Source: Chitinophagaceae bacterium (GTDB lineage Bacteria; Bacteroidota; Bacteroidia; Chitinophagales; Chitinophagaceae). From it: a stretch of DNA of 64,000 bases. The notes under the pieces were generated by a model that saw nothing but the letters and a program-made list of their open reading frames with translations, was not told where the DNA came from and made no database searches. Both the position numbers and the translations under genes were made by a program. The DNA lies in NCBI GenBank assembly GCA_947446645.1, contig CANFHA010000003.1, positions 186,001 to 250,000 on the forward strand, written 5' to 3'. This document shows, piece by piece, positions 43,429-52,088 of this stretch (position 1 is the first letter of the stretch; each line of letters opens with the position of its first letter).

Positions 43429-43837
43429 CTTTTAGCCGCATCGGTTGCACTTTCAACTTGAATCTAAGATATCCACATTCTTAGCCTCACACCCCCCTCT
43501 GGCACACTAATTGCTGCATAAGTAATGCTTCAGGATGACGATAACAACCACCCATTTTGGCACATAGGTGAAACATTCTCGACGATTTAGACGAATTATT
43601 TTTTCATTTCGCCTTATCCACAAACACTCTCACTGATTTAGACGAATTATTTTTTTGAAAAGCAAAAAGCAACAATCGTGAAAATCAAATAAATCAAAAT
43701 CATGGTTCAGACGTCCCCACTTCCATTCTCCCGATTAATTGCGTAAGTTTGTTTAGATAGCTAGAATTAAACTATTTGGCATCAAAGCCATCTGAAAAAG
43801 GCCTATCCCGCGATCGTAAATACTTATTATTTTTTTA
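43429..43837. other. Intergenic region with direct repeats
   Basis: About 410 bp upstream of the lutB-like gene. It contains a 21-bp direct repeat (43584-43604 and 43635-43655) and otherwise no frame that reads as protein. Confidence 0.5.
43584..43655. repeat. Two 21-bp direct repeats
   Basis: GATTTAGACGAATTA followed by six T occurs at 43584-43604 and 43635-43655, spaced 51 bp start to start. Two copies only; possibly paired regulator sites for the downstream lutB-like gene, or a remnant of a duplication. Confidence 0.55.
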
Positions 43838-45208
43838 ATGACGGAACAACAAACCATATTTCTTGCCAAGAGTGAAGTAAAGGCCAGTGACCTGGAGCAT
43901 AAGCGCAAGGTAGCGTTCAACATACGCAAGTATAATGATGCGGTAGTGAAGGGCAAGGAGCAGTTTGCCGACCTGGAGCTTGCGCGCCAGCAAGCAAAAA
44001 ATATTAAGTGGAAGGTTATAGAAAACCTGGATAAATACCTGGAGCAGTTCGAGAAAAATTTTACTGCCCGTGGCGGCAAGCTCATTTGGGCAGAAACTGC
44101 CGAGGAGGCACAGCAGGCCATACTCCAGATCTGCCAGGAGAAGAATACAAAGCAGGTAGTGAAGGCAAAGTCAATGGTGACCGAAGAGATTCACCTCAAT
44201 GAATTCCTTGCAGAAAACGGCATCGATTCAGTAGAGACTGACCTCGGTGAATATATACAGCAGCTCGATGGCGAACCGCCATACCACATTGTTACCCCTG
44301 CCATGCACAAAAGCAAGGAAGATGTGGCGCGCGTGTTTCACGATAAGCTGGGCACTGAGCCTAACCTTACACCACCGGAGATTACTAAAATAGCCCGGCG
44401 CAACCTGCGTGAGAAATACATTACGGCACAGGTGGGCATAACCGGTGGCAACTTTCTGCTGGCCGATGTTGGTGGTGTATGCGTTACAGAGAATGAAGGC
44501 AATGCCCGTCTTTCTACCGCTTTTCCGCCTACCCAGATATCAATTATCGGTATCGAAAAGCTGTTGCCATCTATCAACGATCTGCAGCTGTTCTGGCCCT
44601 TGCTGGCCACCTTCGGCACCGGTCAAAATGTAACTGTATATAATACCATTTTCACTGGTCCGCGCCAGGCCACGGAGACTGACGGTCCCGAAGAAATGTA
44701 TGTGATACTGCTGGACAATGGCCGTACCAACCTGCTGCGAAAAGAAGTGCGCGAAAGCATGTACTGCATACGTTGCGGCTCTTGCCTCAACGCATGCCCC
44801 GTGTATAAGAACATTGGCGGTCATGCTTATGGTGCCACTTACAGCGGTCCCATAGGCGCAGTAATAACACCGCACCTGCAGGGTATGGCAGAGTTTAAGC
44901 ACCTTAGCTATGCATCCAGCCTTTGCGGCAACTGTACAGAGGTTTGCCCGGTAAAGATCAACATACACGAGATGCTGCTGGAGAACCGCGCTATAGCTAC
45001 AGACCAGGGCCTGAACGGCTTTAAGGAAAACACCACATGGCGGCTTTGGGAAACTGCAATGCTAAATCGCACCTTACTGAACATAGCCAGCCCCTCACTG
45101 AAAAACAAAGTAGTCAACAAGCTCTTTAAAGAAAGCTGGGGCAAACATCGTGGCGACATCCACTTTGCCGGGCAGTCTTTCAATAAAATGTGGAAGACAA
45201 GAAGGTAG
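43838..45208 (+). CDS. lutB: LutB-like iron-sulfur protein of L-lactate oxidation
   Basis: 456 residues. An N-terminal LUD domain (about 60-300) is followed by two ferredoxin-like cluster motifs: CIRCGSCLNACP (Cys310, 313, 316, 320) and CGNCTEVCP (Cys363, 366, 370). LutB works with LutA and LutC to oxidise L-lactate to pyruvate. Neither lutA nor lutC is in the window on either side, so they must lie elsewhere or this copy serves a related oxidation. The polysaccharide-deacetylase gene starts 3 bp after the stop, so the two are co-transcribed. Confidence 0.92.
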   Translation: MTEQQTIFLAKSEVKASDLEHKRKVAFNIRKYNDAVVKGKEQFADLELARQQAKNIKWKVIENLDKYLEQFEKNFTARGGKLIWAETAEEAQQAILQICQEKNTKQVVKAKSMVTEEIHLNEFLAENGIDSVETDLGEYIQQLDGEPPYHIVTPAMHKSKEDVARVFHDKLGTEPNLTPPEITKIARRNLREKYITAQVGITGGNFLLADVGGVCVTENEGNARLSTAFPPTQISIIGIEKLLPSINDLQLFWPLLATFGTGQNVTVYNTIFTGPRQATETDGPEEMYVILLDNGRTNLLRKEVRESMYCIRCGSCLNACPVYKNIGGHAYGATYSGPIGAVITPHLQGMAEFKHLSYASSLCGNCTEVCPVKINIHEMLLENRAIATDQGLNGFKENTTWRLWETAMLNRTLLNIASPSLKNKVVNKLFKESWGKHRGDIHFAGQSFNKMWKTRR

Positions 45209-45211
45209 CTT

Positions 45212-46540
45212 ATGGAAACTGTAGTTGTATATAGCGCCGGTACCAGTGCACGTCTCAAATTCGTTTTAGACTGGGTATTGAAGGAACGGTTGCACATCAG
45301 CTACACCATCACCACCAACGAAGCAGACATTGCCGGACTGCCGTTTTTCATCTCCTACGGTAAGAAGTTACCAAACAGCATTTCCATACCCGATGAGCAA
45401 CTGCTCTGGGGAAAAGGAATACAAAAAACAGATCCGAAAACCGCCTCATGGAACAACATACCCACACTGTTCGATGCAGCAGATAAAGGGTGCGACCTGC
45501 CGTTCGACATGTTCTCGGCCATCTTCTACCTGCTCAGCCGATACGAGGAGTACTATACGCAAAAGCAGGATAAGCATGGACGCTACCCGGCATCACAAAG
45601 CATACTGTACAAAAAAAGCTGGTTGCTTCGTCCGCTGGTAGATGAGTGGGTCACAGCATTCAGAAAAAAGCTGGTAGCGGCATCTGGCCTGCATATTGCC
45701 CCCACGCAGTTTATATTCCAGCCTACCTATGATATAGACATGGCCTACTCGCACCTCTACAAAGGTGTGGGCCGGATAATGGGCGCTTACGTGCGCGCAC
45801 TCATCAAGGGCGATGTGAAGCAGATCAACGAGCGCACGAAAGTGCTGAAGAAGAAACAGAAGGACCCCTATGACTCTTTCCGGTGGCTCCGCCAGCTGCA
45901 TAAACAGTACGAGCTCAGGCCGCTCTACTTTGTCTTGTGTTCCCTCAAAACAACCCAGTACGACAAGAACGTGCATCCGGAACACCCCGCCATGGTGCGC
46001 GTTATAAAGAACCTCGCTAAAGAAGGAACTATAGGTATGCACCCGTCCTATTATCATGATCGGAGCACTGTTATGGATAGCGAGAAGGCAGTGCTGGAGC
46101 AGGTCTCAGGTACAACCATAAATATCTCCCGGCAGCACTATATACGAGTGCGCCTGCCGCAGACATACCACATGCTGCTGGAAAAAGGTATAACCGAAGA
46201 TTACAGCATGGGCTATGGTTCACACCTGGGTTTCAGGGCGGGCACGGGCAATTCCTTCCCGTGGTACGACCTCGAAAAGGAAATGGTTACCGCGCTTCGT
46301 ATTTATCCGTTCTGTTTTATGGATACTACGGCCCACCACGAATCTAAGCTGTCGGTAGCCGAGGCCTTTGGCCGGCTCGATGCCATGGCTGCAAAGCTGC
46401 AGCAAACCGGCAGTACCATGATAACCGTATTCCACAACTTCTCCCTCGGCACCAGTGCCGAGTGGAAGGGCTGGCGAAATGCGTATGACCATTTTATCCG
46501 CGAGCAGGCAACCATACTCACACAGCACAATTTGGTATAG
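45212..46540 (+). CDS. Polysaccharide deacetylase-family protein
   Basis: 442 residues, no clear signal peptide. The N-terminal about 150 residues are a separate domain (FVLDWVLKERLHISYTITTN). The deacetylase-like part has QPTYDIDMAYSHL (the TxDxD-type metal site), GMHPSYYHD (HPSY, the metal His motif), and GFRAGTGNSFPWYD, ending with TVFHNFSLG. This matches the Bacteroidota group with a DUF7033-like N-domain, whose substrate is unknown. It sits tightly between lutB and an SDR gene (2-3 bp gaps), which suggests one transcript of mixed function. Confidence 0.8.
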   Translation: METVVVYSAGTSARLKFVLDWVLKERLHISYTITTNEADIAGLPFFISYGKKLPNSISIPDEQLLWGKGIQKTDPKTASWNNIPTLFDAADKGCDLPFDMFSAIFYLLSRYEEYYTQKQDKHGRYPASQSILYKKSWLLRPLVDEWVTAFRKKLVAASGLHIAPTQFIFQPTYDIDMAYSHLYKGVGRIMGAYVRALIKGDVKQINERTKVLKKKQKDPYDSFRWLRQLHKQYELRPLYFVLCSLKTTQYDKNVHPEHPAMVRVIKNLAKEGTIGMHPSYYHDRSTVMDSEKAVLEQVSGTTINISRQHYIRVRLPQTYHMLLEKGITEDYSMGYGSHLGFRAGTGNSFPWYDLEKEMVTALRIYPFCFMDTTAHHESKLSVAEAFGRLDAMAAKLQQTGSTMITVFHNFSLGTSAEWKGWRNAYDHFIREQATILTQHNLV

Positions 46541-46542
46541 TT

Positions 46543-47205
46543 ATGAAAATAAGAGCAATAGTTACCGGGGCAACAGGCATGGTAGGAGAGGGCGTGCTCA
46601 TAGAGTGCCTGCAACACCCCGATGTAGAGGCTGTGCTGGTGATAAACAGGAAGCCGTGCGGCATCACACACCCTAAGTTGAAAGAGATACTGCACAGCGA
46701 TTTCCTGGACATAACGCCAATAGCCGCGCAGCTAACCGGGTACAATGCCTGCTTCTTTTGCCTTGGCGTCTCGTCCATTGGCATGGCAGAAGCGGACTAT
46801 ACACGCGTCACGCACGATCTTACACTGCATGTAGCTGGTGTGCTCGCGCAGCAAAACCCCGGTATGACGTTCATCTACGTTTCCGGTGCAGGCACAGACA
46901 GCACAGAGAAAGGCCGCAGCATGTGGGCCCGTGTAAAGGGTAGAACAGAGAACGACCTGATGAAGCTGCCATTCAAAGCGGCCTACATGTTCCGCCCGGG
47001 CATGATGAAAGCCACCCCCGGCCAGAAAAATCTCCTAAAGGCGTACAAATACTTTGCGTGGCTTTACCCCATACTCCGTGTGGTGATGCCCTCTGCAGCC
47101 TGCACACTAAAAGAGGTAGGCATAGCCATGATAAACGCAGCCCGTTTCGGAGCCGGCAAGAAAATAATTGAAGTAAAGGATATGGTGGAACTGGCGAAGA
47201 AGTAA
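46543..47205 (+). CDS. Atypical SDR-family NAD(P)-binding protein
   Basis: 220 residues. The Rossmann start AIVTGATGMVGEGVLIECL has the GxTGxxG dinucleotide loop (about 8-14). The motif NACFFCLGVSSIGMAEADYT and YVSGAGTDSTEKG are typical of the atypical SDR a5-like group (HTATIP2/TIP30-like). The usual YxxxK pair is not evident as such; VKGRTENDL occupies the region. The substrate is unknown. It is the third gene of the lutB transcript, with 2 bp to the gene before. Confidence 0.8.
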   Translation: MKIRAIVTGATGMVGEGVLIECLQHPDVEAVLVINRKPCGITHPKLKEILHSDFLDITPIAAQLTGYNACFFCLGVSSIGMAEADYTRVTHDLTLHVAGVLAQQNPGMTFIYVSGAGTDSTEKGRSMWARVKGRTENDLMKLPFKAAYMFRPGMMKATPGQKNLLKAYKYFAWLYPILRVVMPSAACTLKEVGIAMINAARFGAGKKIIEVKDMVELAKK

Positions 47206-47255
47206 GTATATTTTGTGCCTCGGGACATAAGAATTTCAGCACCATGTCAATAGCT

Positions 47256-47303
47256 CGGCTTTTAAGCCGGGTGCTCTAAGCAGTAACCGATAAGGCTTCA
47301 GCC
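47256..47303. repeat. Two small palindromes after SDR gene
   Basis: CGGCTT (47256-47261)/AAGCCG (47264-47269) and GGCT/AGCC at 47294-47303. No T tract follows, so they look more like a REP-type repeat than a terminator. Confidence 0.3.
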
Positions 47304-47348
47304 GAAAAACTGGCGGTGTATTTTAAAGCCCATTTGGTATTACTACCC

Positions 47349-47420
47349 GCCCTTTGCGATCTTGAAAACAATATAGGGAAGCTGCGTCTTTGCGGGAGAA
47401 TTTTTGCGCGATGATCTAAT
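47349..47420 (+). repeat. TTTGCG-rich dispersed repeat, copy B
   Basis: GCCCTTTGCGATCTTGAAAA, GCTGCGTCTTTGCGGGAGAA, TTTTTGCGCG; aligns with copy A at 36869-36949. It lies between convergent genes. Confidence 0.6.
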
Positions 47421-47425
47421 GAATA

Positions 47426-48139
47426 CTACTTCCGTATAAACACCCGCGTACCTGTACCTATAAACGTATACAGCTCATCTATGTCTTTATTCTTCAGCGC
47501 TATGCAGCCATCCGTCCAGCCCACGCTTAGCTCTATCATATCATCGCCATTCTTCCATATGCCATGTATGCCCACATCGCCGCCTATAGCTGCCGATGGC
47601 GGTATAGCACCCTGCGCCTTCATCCTGTTGAATGCCGCAACCGACGAGTCATTAGGGTAGTTGAGCAGCATGCATTTATTGTACTTGGAGTTTGGGTTCT
47701 TGGTTTTTATGGTGAACCATCCTTCCGGTGTGCAGCGGTCACCTTCCATCTTCTTGTTCTCCATAGGCTTCGGCCCAAACACAGCTTTGTATGATCGTAT
47801 CTTCTTGCGTCTGTAGAAAAGGTCTAGGTTGTACTTCGATTTGTTTACTACCACAAGCAGTGAGTCTTTATTCAGCGTATCCGGGTTTATGGGCGTATGC
47901 ATCCGCTCGTAAGAGGGTATAGTCGTTGTCTCAGTAATGCGTTGGTCACCCAGGTAGTATTGTAAGGTGCGCACAAGGTCGCCGTTTCTGTCCTTATGCT
48001 CCTCCAGCACCTTTATATCGCGTGGGCGCAGCTGCACATCCGGCTTTTGGTTCTTGTTAGGTTTCCCCTTCACCTGTGCTCCGCATGCAAAAGCTATCAA
48101 CAGCAACGGCGTCACCAGCATCAACCACTTCCAACTCAT
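47426..48139 (-). CDS. L,D-transpeptidase (YkuD domain)
   Basis: 237 residues from ATG 48139, which starts the signal-like MSWKWLMLVTPLLLIAFACG; an in-frame ATG at 48160 gives 7 more residues. The YkuD domain covers about 95-236: VVVNKSKYNLDLFYR, PKPMENKKMEGDRCTPEGWF, VGIHGIWKNGDD (His192) and the catalytic WTDGCIAL (Cys212). Such enzymes crosslink peptidoglycan 3-3 or attach proteins to it, in the periplasm. GACQV-like context leaves open a lipid anchor at the Cys in FACGAQ. It converges with the SDR gene. Confidence 0.87.
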   Translation of the reverse strand: MSWKWLMLVTPLLLIAFACGAQVKGKPNKNQKPDVQLRPRDIKVLEEHKDRNGDLVRTLQYYLGDQRITETTTIPSYERMHTPINPDTLNKDSLLVVVNKSKYNLDLFYRRKKIRSYKAVFGPKPMENKKMEGDRCTPEGWFTIKTKNPNSKYNKCMLLNYPNDSSVAAFNRMKAQGAIPPSAAIGGDVGIHGIWKNGDDMIELSVGWTDGCIALKNKDIDELYTFIGTGTRVFIRK

Positions 48140-48238
48140 TTTTTCGGCGCATTGCCTCATGCTAGGGGTATCTTTATATCCTCACGAAACTAAGAAAAAA
48201 TCTGAAGATGGTAAGTGCTGCTGCTGAATAATAAGGAG

Positions 48239-48886
48239 CTATTTGCTCAGCTGTTTGTACTCTTCGTACGAGATCATTTTGTAGTCTGCCGGTATCCGGA
48301 ATACAGCATTTTCCTGCGGGCCCATTTCCAGTTTTTCCGTATCAAACTCCATACCTATGCCATGCTCGTCGGTATACGAGTAGCGCAGTGGTAAAAACTT
48401 AGCATCGGGAAATCGCTCAAAAGTGATTGGTTGCAACGGATACCACTCTTTAGAATAGTAGATCTCTGCGGAAGCACCGTTTTTATAGGCCACCTTACCC
48501 TTGTTCACCACATATCCCGCTATCGTCTTGCTGTCATTTCCTGCATCGGTAAGTGTAAAGCCGTTAAACGGCTGTTGCAGTTTCTGCATGTCGTCCATCC
48601 GCAACTGTATCGCATACTTTTTGCCGTTCCTGTTCTGCAGCGAATTCACTGCACCACTACCACAGTCAATGATAACTATATCCTCAAAGCCATTGTCCAG
48701 CTTTAGCTCCTTTTTTATATGTGGTCCCTTAAAAGTGAAAGTATAGTTACCCCTGTATACTCTGCCATCTGCCGCTGTCAGTTTCACTTTATAGGCCAGT
48801 ATTCCTTCGGTAAATGCCTTTTGCGCTGCCAGGCGTAGCGAGGCTGGCAGCAACATCAACAGTAAAGCAACAATTCTAAAACTCAT
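48239..48886 (-). CDS. Secreted protein of unknown function, LolA/DUF4412-like
   Basis: 215 residues. Signal peptide MSFRIVALLLMLLPASLRLA ending near AAQ. The mature protein is a run of beta strands (EGILAYKVKLTAADGRVYRG, NYTFTFKGPHIKKELKL, YAIQLRMDDMQKLQQPF, KTIAGYVVNKGKVAYKNGA, SAEIYYSKEWYPL). The pattern fits small periplasmic half-barrel proteins annotated as DUF4412 or LolA-like. No active site is visible. It is on the same strand as the L,D-transpeptidase with a gap of about 100 bp, so an operon is possible. Confidence 0.55.
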   Translation of the reverse strand: MSFRIVALLLMLLPASLRLAAQKAFTEGILAYKVKLTAADGRVYRGNYTFTFKGPHIKKELKLDNGFEDIVIIDCGSGAVNSLQNRNGKKYAIQLRMDDMQKLQQPFNGFTLTDAGNDSKTIAGYVVNKGKVAYKNGASAEIYYSKEWYPLQPITFERFPDAKFLPLRYSYTDEHGIGMEFDTEKLEMGPQENAVFRIPADYKMISYEEYKQLSK

Positions 48887-49046
48887 GGTACGGAAGTGAA
48901 AATAAATACCTGCCGCTTTACCCGCGGCCTTAATCCATACAAATTACCATAATTATAGGATTCTCAACACGATTTAGTCATCTTTAACAGTTTTTTGAAA
49001 GCGTAAATTCGTACATTGCTTAGTCCTAAATAAGAGATATAGCGTT

Positions 49047-50732
49047 ATGAGATTGATCGGGAGAATCAAAAGATCAAAGGGTTTCATTGCAGGTGTGGCG
49101 CTTACCGTTACTGCTTTCCTGTTCATACATGGCCGCAGCAACGATCAGTATTTTGAAATATCCAAGAACCTGGATGTTTATTCCAATGTAGTGAAGGAGC
49201 TGAATACCTATTACGTAGACCCCATAGAACCTGGGAAGCTGGTGAAAGCCGGCGTTGATGCCATGCTCGAGGATCTGGACCCGTATACTAACTACATTAC
49301 CGAGTCTGACATAGAAGAATATGAGTTTATGACCACCGGTAAGTATGGTGGCATAGGCGCTAATATGCACCGCAAGGGAGAAGACATCTTTATAGGCGAT
49401 GTGTATGAGAATAGCCCGGCACAGAAAGCAGGCCTCCATCCCGGTGACATGGTAGAGACTATTGACAACCAGGTTGTAAAAGGTAAAAGCATTGATGACC
49501 TTGGTTTGTTGCTGAAGGGATCACCCGGCACGCAGATAACCATTAAGATAAAGGATGCCTTTACACACCAGGTATCGCAGAAGATCATTACCCGTAGCGA
49601 GATAGAAATATCCAGCGTGCCCTATGCAAGCTTGCTGGGGGCTCAAAACAATATCGCTTATGTTCGCCTCACCCAGTTTACACAGGGGTGCGCAAGGTTA
49701 GTAAAAGATGCGTTCGACAGCCTGCAGAAAGCACAGCCGGGGTTGAAGGGCCTTGTTCTCGATCTCCGGAATAATCCAGGTGGCCTTGTAGAAGAAGCAG
49801 TGCAGATCTGCAACATCTTTGTAGATAAGGGACAGACCGTTGTAACTACAAAGGGTAAGATACCAGATCTGGACAAGGATTATAAAACGCAGGGTCTTGT
49901 CTGGAACAAGACATTGCCACTCACTGTGCTCGTAAATCACTCGTCTGCATCGGCTTCAGAGATAGTAGCAGGTACTATGCAGGATCTCGACCGTGGTGTA
50001 ATAATAGGAGAGCGTTCCTATGGCAAGGGCCTTGTGCAGGTGGTGCATCCGTTGGGCTTTAATGCGCGGCTTAAGTTGACCATTGCCCGTTATTACACGC
50101 CCAGTGGCCGCTGTATACAGGCGCTCGATTATACCCATCGCAATGCAGACGGCAGTGTAGGTTATGTACCGGACTCGCTGAAAAAATCTTATAAAACAAA
50201 GAGTGGCCGCACCGTGCTTAGCGGTGGCGGAATTGCTGCCGATGTGCAGGTGAAAGATGAACCTATGAGCAGCATAGCAGTTACACTGTACACTAAAAAT
50301 TACATGTTCGACTATGCTACAGAGTATGCCAGCAAGCATACTACCATCCCTGTCGCAGGCAACTTTGTGCTCTCTGATGCGGAGTTTGCAGACTTCCAGA
50401 AATGGCTGGGCAATAAAGACTACTCCTACAAAACCGAGACGGAGGAAATGTATGACTCTCTGAAAAAAATGGCTGAAAAGGAAAAGTACTTTGATGATGC
50501 CAAACAGGAATTCGAGGCGTTGAGAAACAAAATTTCACACGACAAAAAACAGGACCTGCTTAAGCACAAAGAGCAGGTGAAGGAAATGCTGGAGAACGAG
50601 ATTGCCTCGCGCTATTACTACACGCGCGGTCGCATAGCCCAGGCTATGCAGTATGATAAAGAGGTGGAGAAAGCAGTTAGCTTACTTGCTCAGCCTGCAG
50701 CATACGAAGCCATTCTCAATCCATCAAAGTAA
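49047..50732 (+). CDS. C-terminal processing peptidase (S41, CtpA/Prc type)
   Basis: 561 residues. An N-terminal membrane anchor or signal (about 11-27) is followed by a helical segment, a PDZ domain (about 95-175, KYGGIGANMHRKGEDIFIGD) and the S41 protease core. Catalytic residues are Ser302 in NHSSASASEIVAG and Lys327 in SYGKGLVQ, 25 residues apart as in E. coli Prc. A long C-terminal coiled helix ends the protein. It degrades or trims periplasmic proteins. A hairpin terminator follows at 50770-50797. Confidence 0.93.
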   Translation: MRLIGRIKRSKGFIAGVALTVTAFLFIHGRSNDQYFEISKNLDVYSNVVKELNTYYVDPIEPGKLVKAGVDAMLEDLDPYTNYITESDIEEYEFMTTGKYGGIGANMHRKGEDIFIGDVYENSPAQKAGLHPGDMVETIDNQVVKGKSIDDLGLLLKGSPGTQITIKIKDAFTHQVSQKIITRSEIEISSVPYASLLGAQNNIAYVRLTQFTQGCARLVKDAFDSLQKAQPGLKGLVLDLRNNPGGLVEEAVQICNIFVDKGQTVVTTKGKIPDLDKDYKTQGLVWNKTLPLTVLVNHSSASASEIVAGTMQDLDRGVIIGERSYGKGLVQVVHPLGFNARLKLTIARYYTPSGRCIQALDYTHRNADGSVGYVPDSLKKSYKTKSGRTVLSGGGIAADVQVKDEPMSSIAVTLYTKNYMFDYATEYASKHTTIPVAGNFVLSDAEFADFQKWLGNKDYSYKTETEEMYDSLKKMAEKEKYFDDAKQEFEALRNKISHDKKQDLLKHKEQVKEMLENEIASRYYYTRGRIAQAMQYDKEVEKAVSLLAQPAAYEAILNPSK

Positions 50733-50769
50733 CAATTTATGGAGCGCGCAGTGTGCTCAGCTTATAGAT

Positions 50770-50797
50770 ATAGAGGCCTGCGGGCCTCTATTCTTTT
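50770..50797 (+). terminator. Intrinsic terminator after S41 peptidase
   Basis: ATAGAGGCC (50770-50778) and GGCCTCTAT (50783-50791) form a perfect 9-bp stem, followed by TCTTTTT. It overlaps the 3' end of the convergent glutamine amidotransferase gene. Confidence 0.75.
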
Positions 50798-51360
50798 TCA
50801 CCGATCCGTGCCCAATTTTTTAGTAAGCTTAGCCCATATTCAGTACCCACAGACTCCGGGTGAAATTGCACCCCTATGCACGAATGCCCTTTGTGCGCCA
50901 GGGCCATTACTGTCCCGTCATTTGTAGTTGCTAAGATGTCAAGCGGTGTATTTTCAAATGAATTCACCGCCAGTGAATGGTATCGCATGGCAGTAAAAGG
51001 GGAGGGGATACCTCGGAAGAGAGGATGCCCGCCATGTATCACCTCGCTCGTCTTTCCATGCATGGGGTAGGCTGCATGCACCAACTGTGCGCCAAAGTAC
51101 ATACCCAGCGCCTGGTGCCCCAGGCATACACCCAGTATCGGGGTGGTTTTGTGAAATGTATCTATCACCTGCATGCTAATGCCCGCCTGCAGTGGCGTCT
51201 CAGGCCCCGGGGAGATGATAATGCGGGAAGGTGCTAAAGCTTGCAGTTCCGCTACCGATATTTCGTCATTGCGGTACACCGCACATTCGTTGCCGGTCTG
51301 CAGCAGGTAGTCGTGCAATATGTAAGTGAACGAATCGTAGTTATCAATGAGTACCCACAT
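50788..51360 (-). CDS. pabA/trpG: Aminodeoxychorismate/anthranilate synthase glutamine amidotransferase
   Basis: 190 residues. Class I glutamine amidotransferase: IDNYDSFTYIL start, oxyanion segment SPGPETPLQAG, nucleophile Cys79 in GVCLGHQALG, and the His167-Glu169 pair in QFHPESV. It delivers ammonia to the synthase subunit for p-aminobenzoate (folate) or anthranilate (tryptophan). No pabB, trpE or trpD is adjacent, so the branch cannot be assigned; many bacteria use one amphibolic subunit for both. Its start lies within the last 17 bp of the cvpA-like gene, which indicates a coupled operon. Confidence 0.9.
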   Translation of the reverse strand: MWVLIDNYDSFTYILHDYLLQTGNECAVYRNDEISVAELQALAPSRIIISPGPETPLQAGISMQVIDTFHKTTPILGVCLGHQALGMYFGAQLVHAAYPMHGKTSEVIHGGHPLFRGIPSPFTAMRYHSLAVNSFENTPLDILATTNDGTVMALAHKGHSCIGVQFHPESVGTEYGLSLLKNWARIGEKE

Positions 51361-51895
51361 CGCCCGGTATTTTCTTGTTTACGGCATCAAAGAAACTTTC
51401 AAGTTTTCCAAAAGTGTCCTTAAAATAGGGTACCAACTTGCCCACCTGGTCAAAGAACCACGGTGCCACCCTCGACAGGTAGGGATATGTTTTCGAACCC
51501 GCTATAGCCTCAGCACCTATTATATGCATATGTGCGCCTATCCACAATAGGGAGCTCCACAGCACTATACCTAGGAACAGGTAAAGCCCGCCGCCTATCA
51601 GCCTGTTCACCATACCAAGCATCATCGTTTCCACGGCTTTTTGCAGCAGTTTGGCAATAAGGTTCACCAGTATCACCACACCCACAAACAAAATAATGTA
51701 ACTGATCACCTGCACCCAGCCAGATGTAACCCAGCCTTTGGCAAGCAGCCATGCCGCAAATGATTGGGACAATTTTAATGCACACAGTATCCCGAGCAGT
51801 ATGCCCAAAACAGAAAACGCGGCTACTATAAAACCTTTAGTGTAGCCGCGTATAAAAAATAAAACAAGTAGTAAGATCCCAATTACATCAAGCAT
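51344..51895 (-). CDS. CvpA-family membrane protein
   Basis: 183 residues with four membrane helices (about 2-22, 28-46, 62-84, 99-122). MLDVIGILLLVLFFIRGYTK, FIVAAFSVLGILLGILCAL and GLYLFLGIVLWSSLLWIGAH are characteristic of CvpA proteins, which were first linked to colicin V production and to envelope homeostasis. The C-terminal amphipathic helix follows. It overlaps the downstream pabA/trpG gene by 17 bp. The upstream gap to yqeY is filled by three palindromic repeats. Confidence 0.87.
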   Translation of the reverse strand: MLDVIGILLLVLFFIRGYTKGFIVAAFSVLGILLGILCALKLSQSFAAWLLAKGWVTSGWVQVISYIILFVGVVILVNLIAKLLQKAVETMMLGMVNRLIGGGLYLFLGIVLWSSLLWIGAHMHIIGAEAIAGSKTYPYLSRVAPWFFDQVGKLVPYFKDTFGKLESFFDAVNKKIPGDVGTH

Positions 51896-51924
51896 CTTGC
51901 AAATTCAAGAGTGTATTTCTTTCC

Positions 51925-52073
51925 GATGTGCCACACCTCAACGGTGTGCCGCATTTATCCGGTCATCCCAGGTGTCCCACACCTTCAGGTGTATGGGACA
52001 CCTAAATTATTCCAACGTGCCACAACTATTTGATCGTACTAGGTGTCCCACACCTCCAAGGTGTGGGACACCT
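51925..52073. repeat. Cluster of three palindromic REP-like elements
   Basis: Copy 3 (52041-52073) is a perfect 15-bp inverted repeat: AGGTGTCCCACACCT, loop CCA, then its reverse complement. Copy 2 (51970-52003) has the same arms with one TA disruption. Copy 1 (51925-51954) is degenerate (GTGCCACACC/GGTGTGCCGC). They lie between yqeY and the cvpA-like gene. Confidence 0.85.
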
Positions 52074-52088
52074 AAGCGTTACATATCA

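Noticed and set aside
43584-43655. Two direct repeats considered as a CRISPR remnant
   Set aside because: Only two copies with a 30-bp AT-rich spacer, no leader and no cas genes anywhere in the window.
47256-47303. Palindromes after the SDR gene considered as a terminator
   Set aside because: Stems are only 4-6 bp and not followed by T residues on either strand; recorded only as a weak repeat.
51925-52073. Palindrome cluster considered as a terminator or attenuator of yqeY
   Set aside because: No T tract follows the stems, and three copies in series with graded decay fit a REP-like repeat better.
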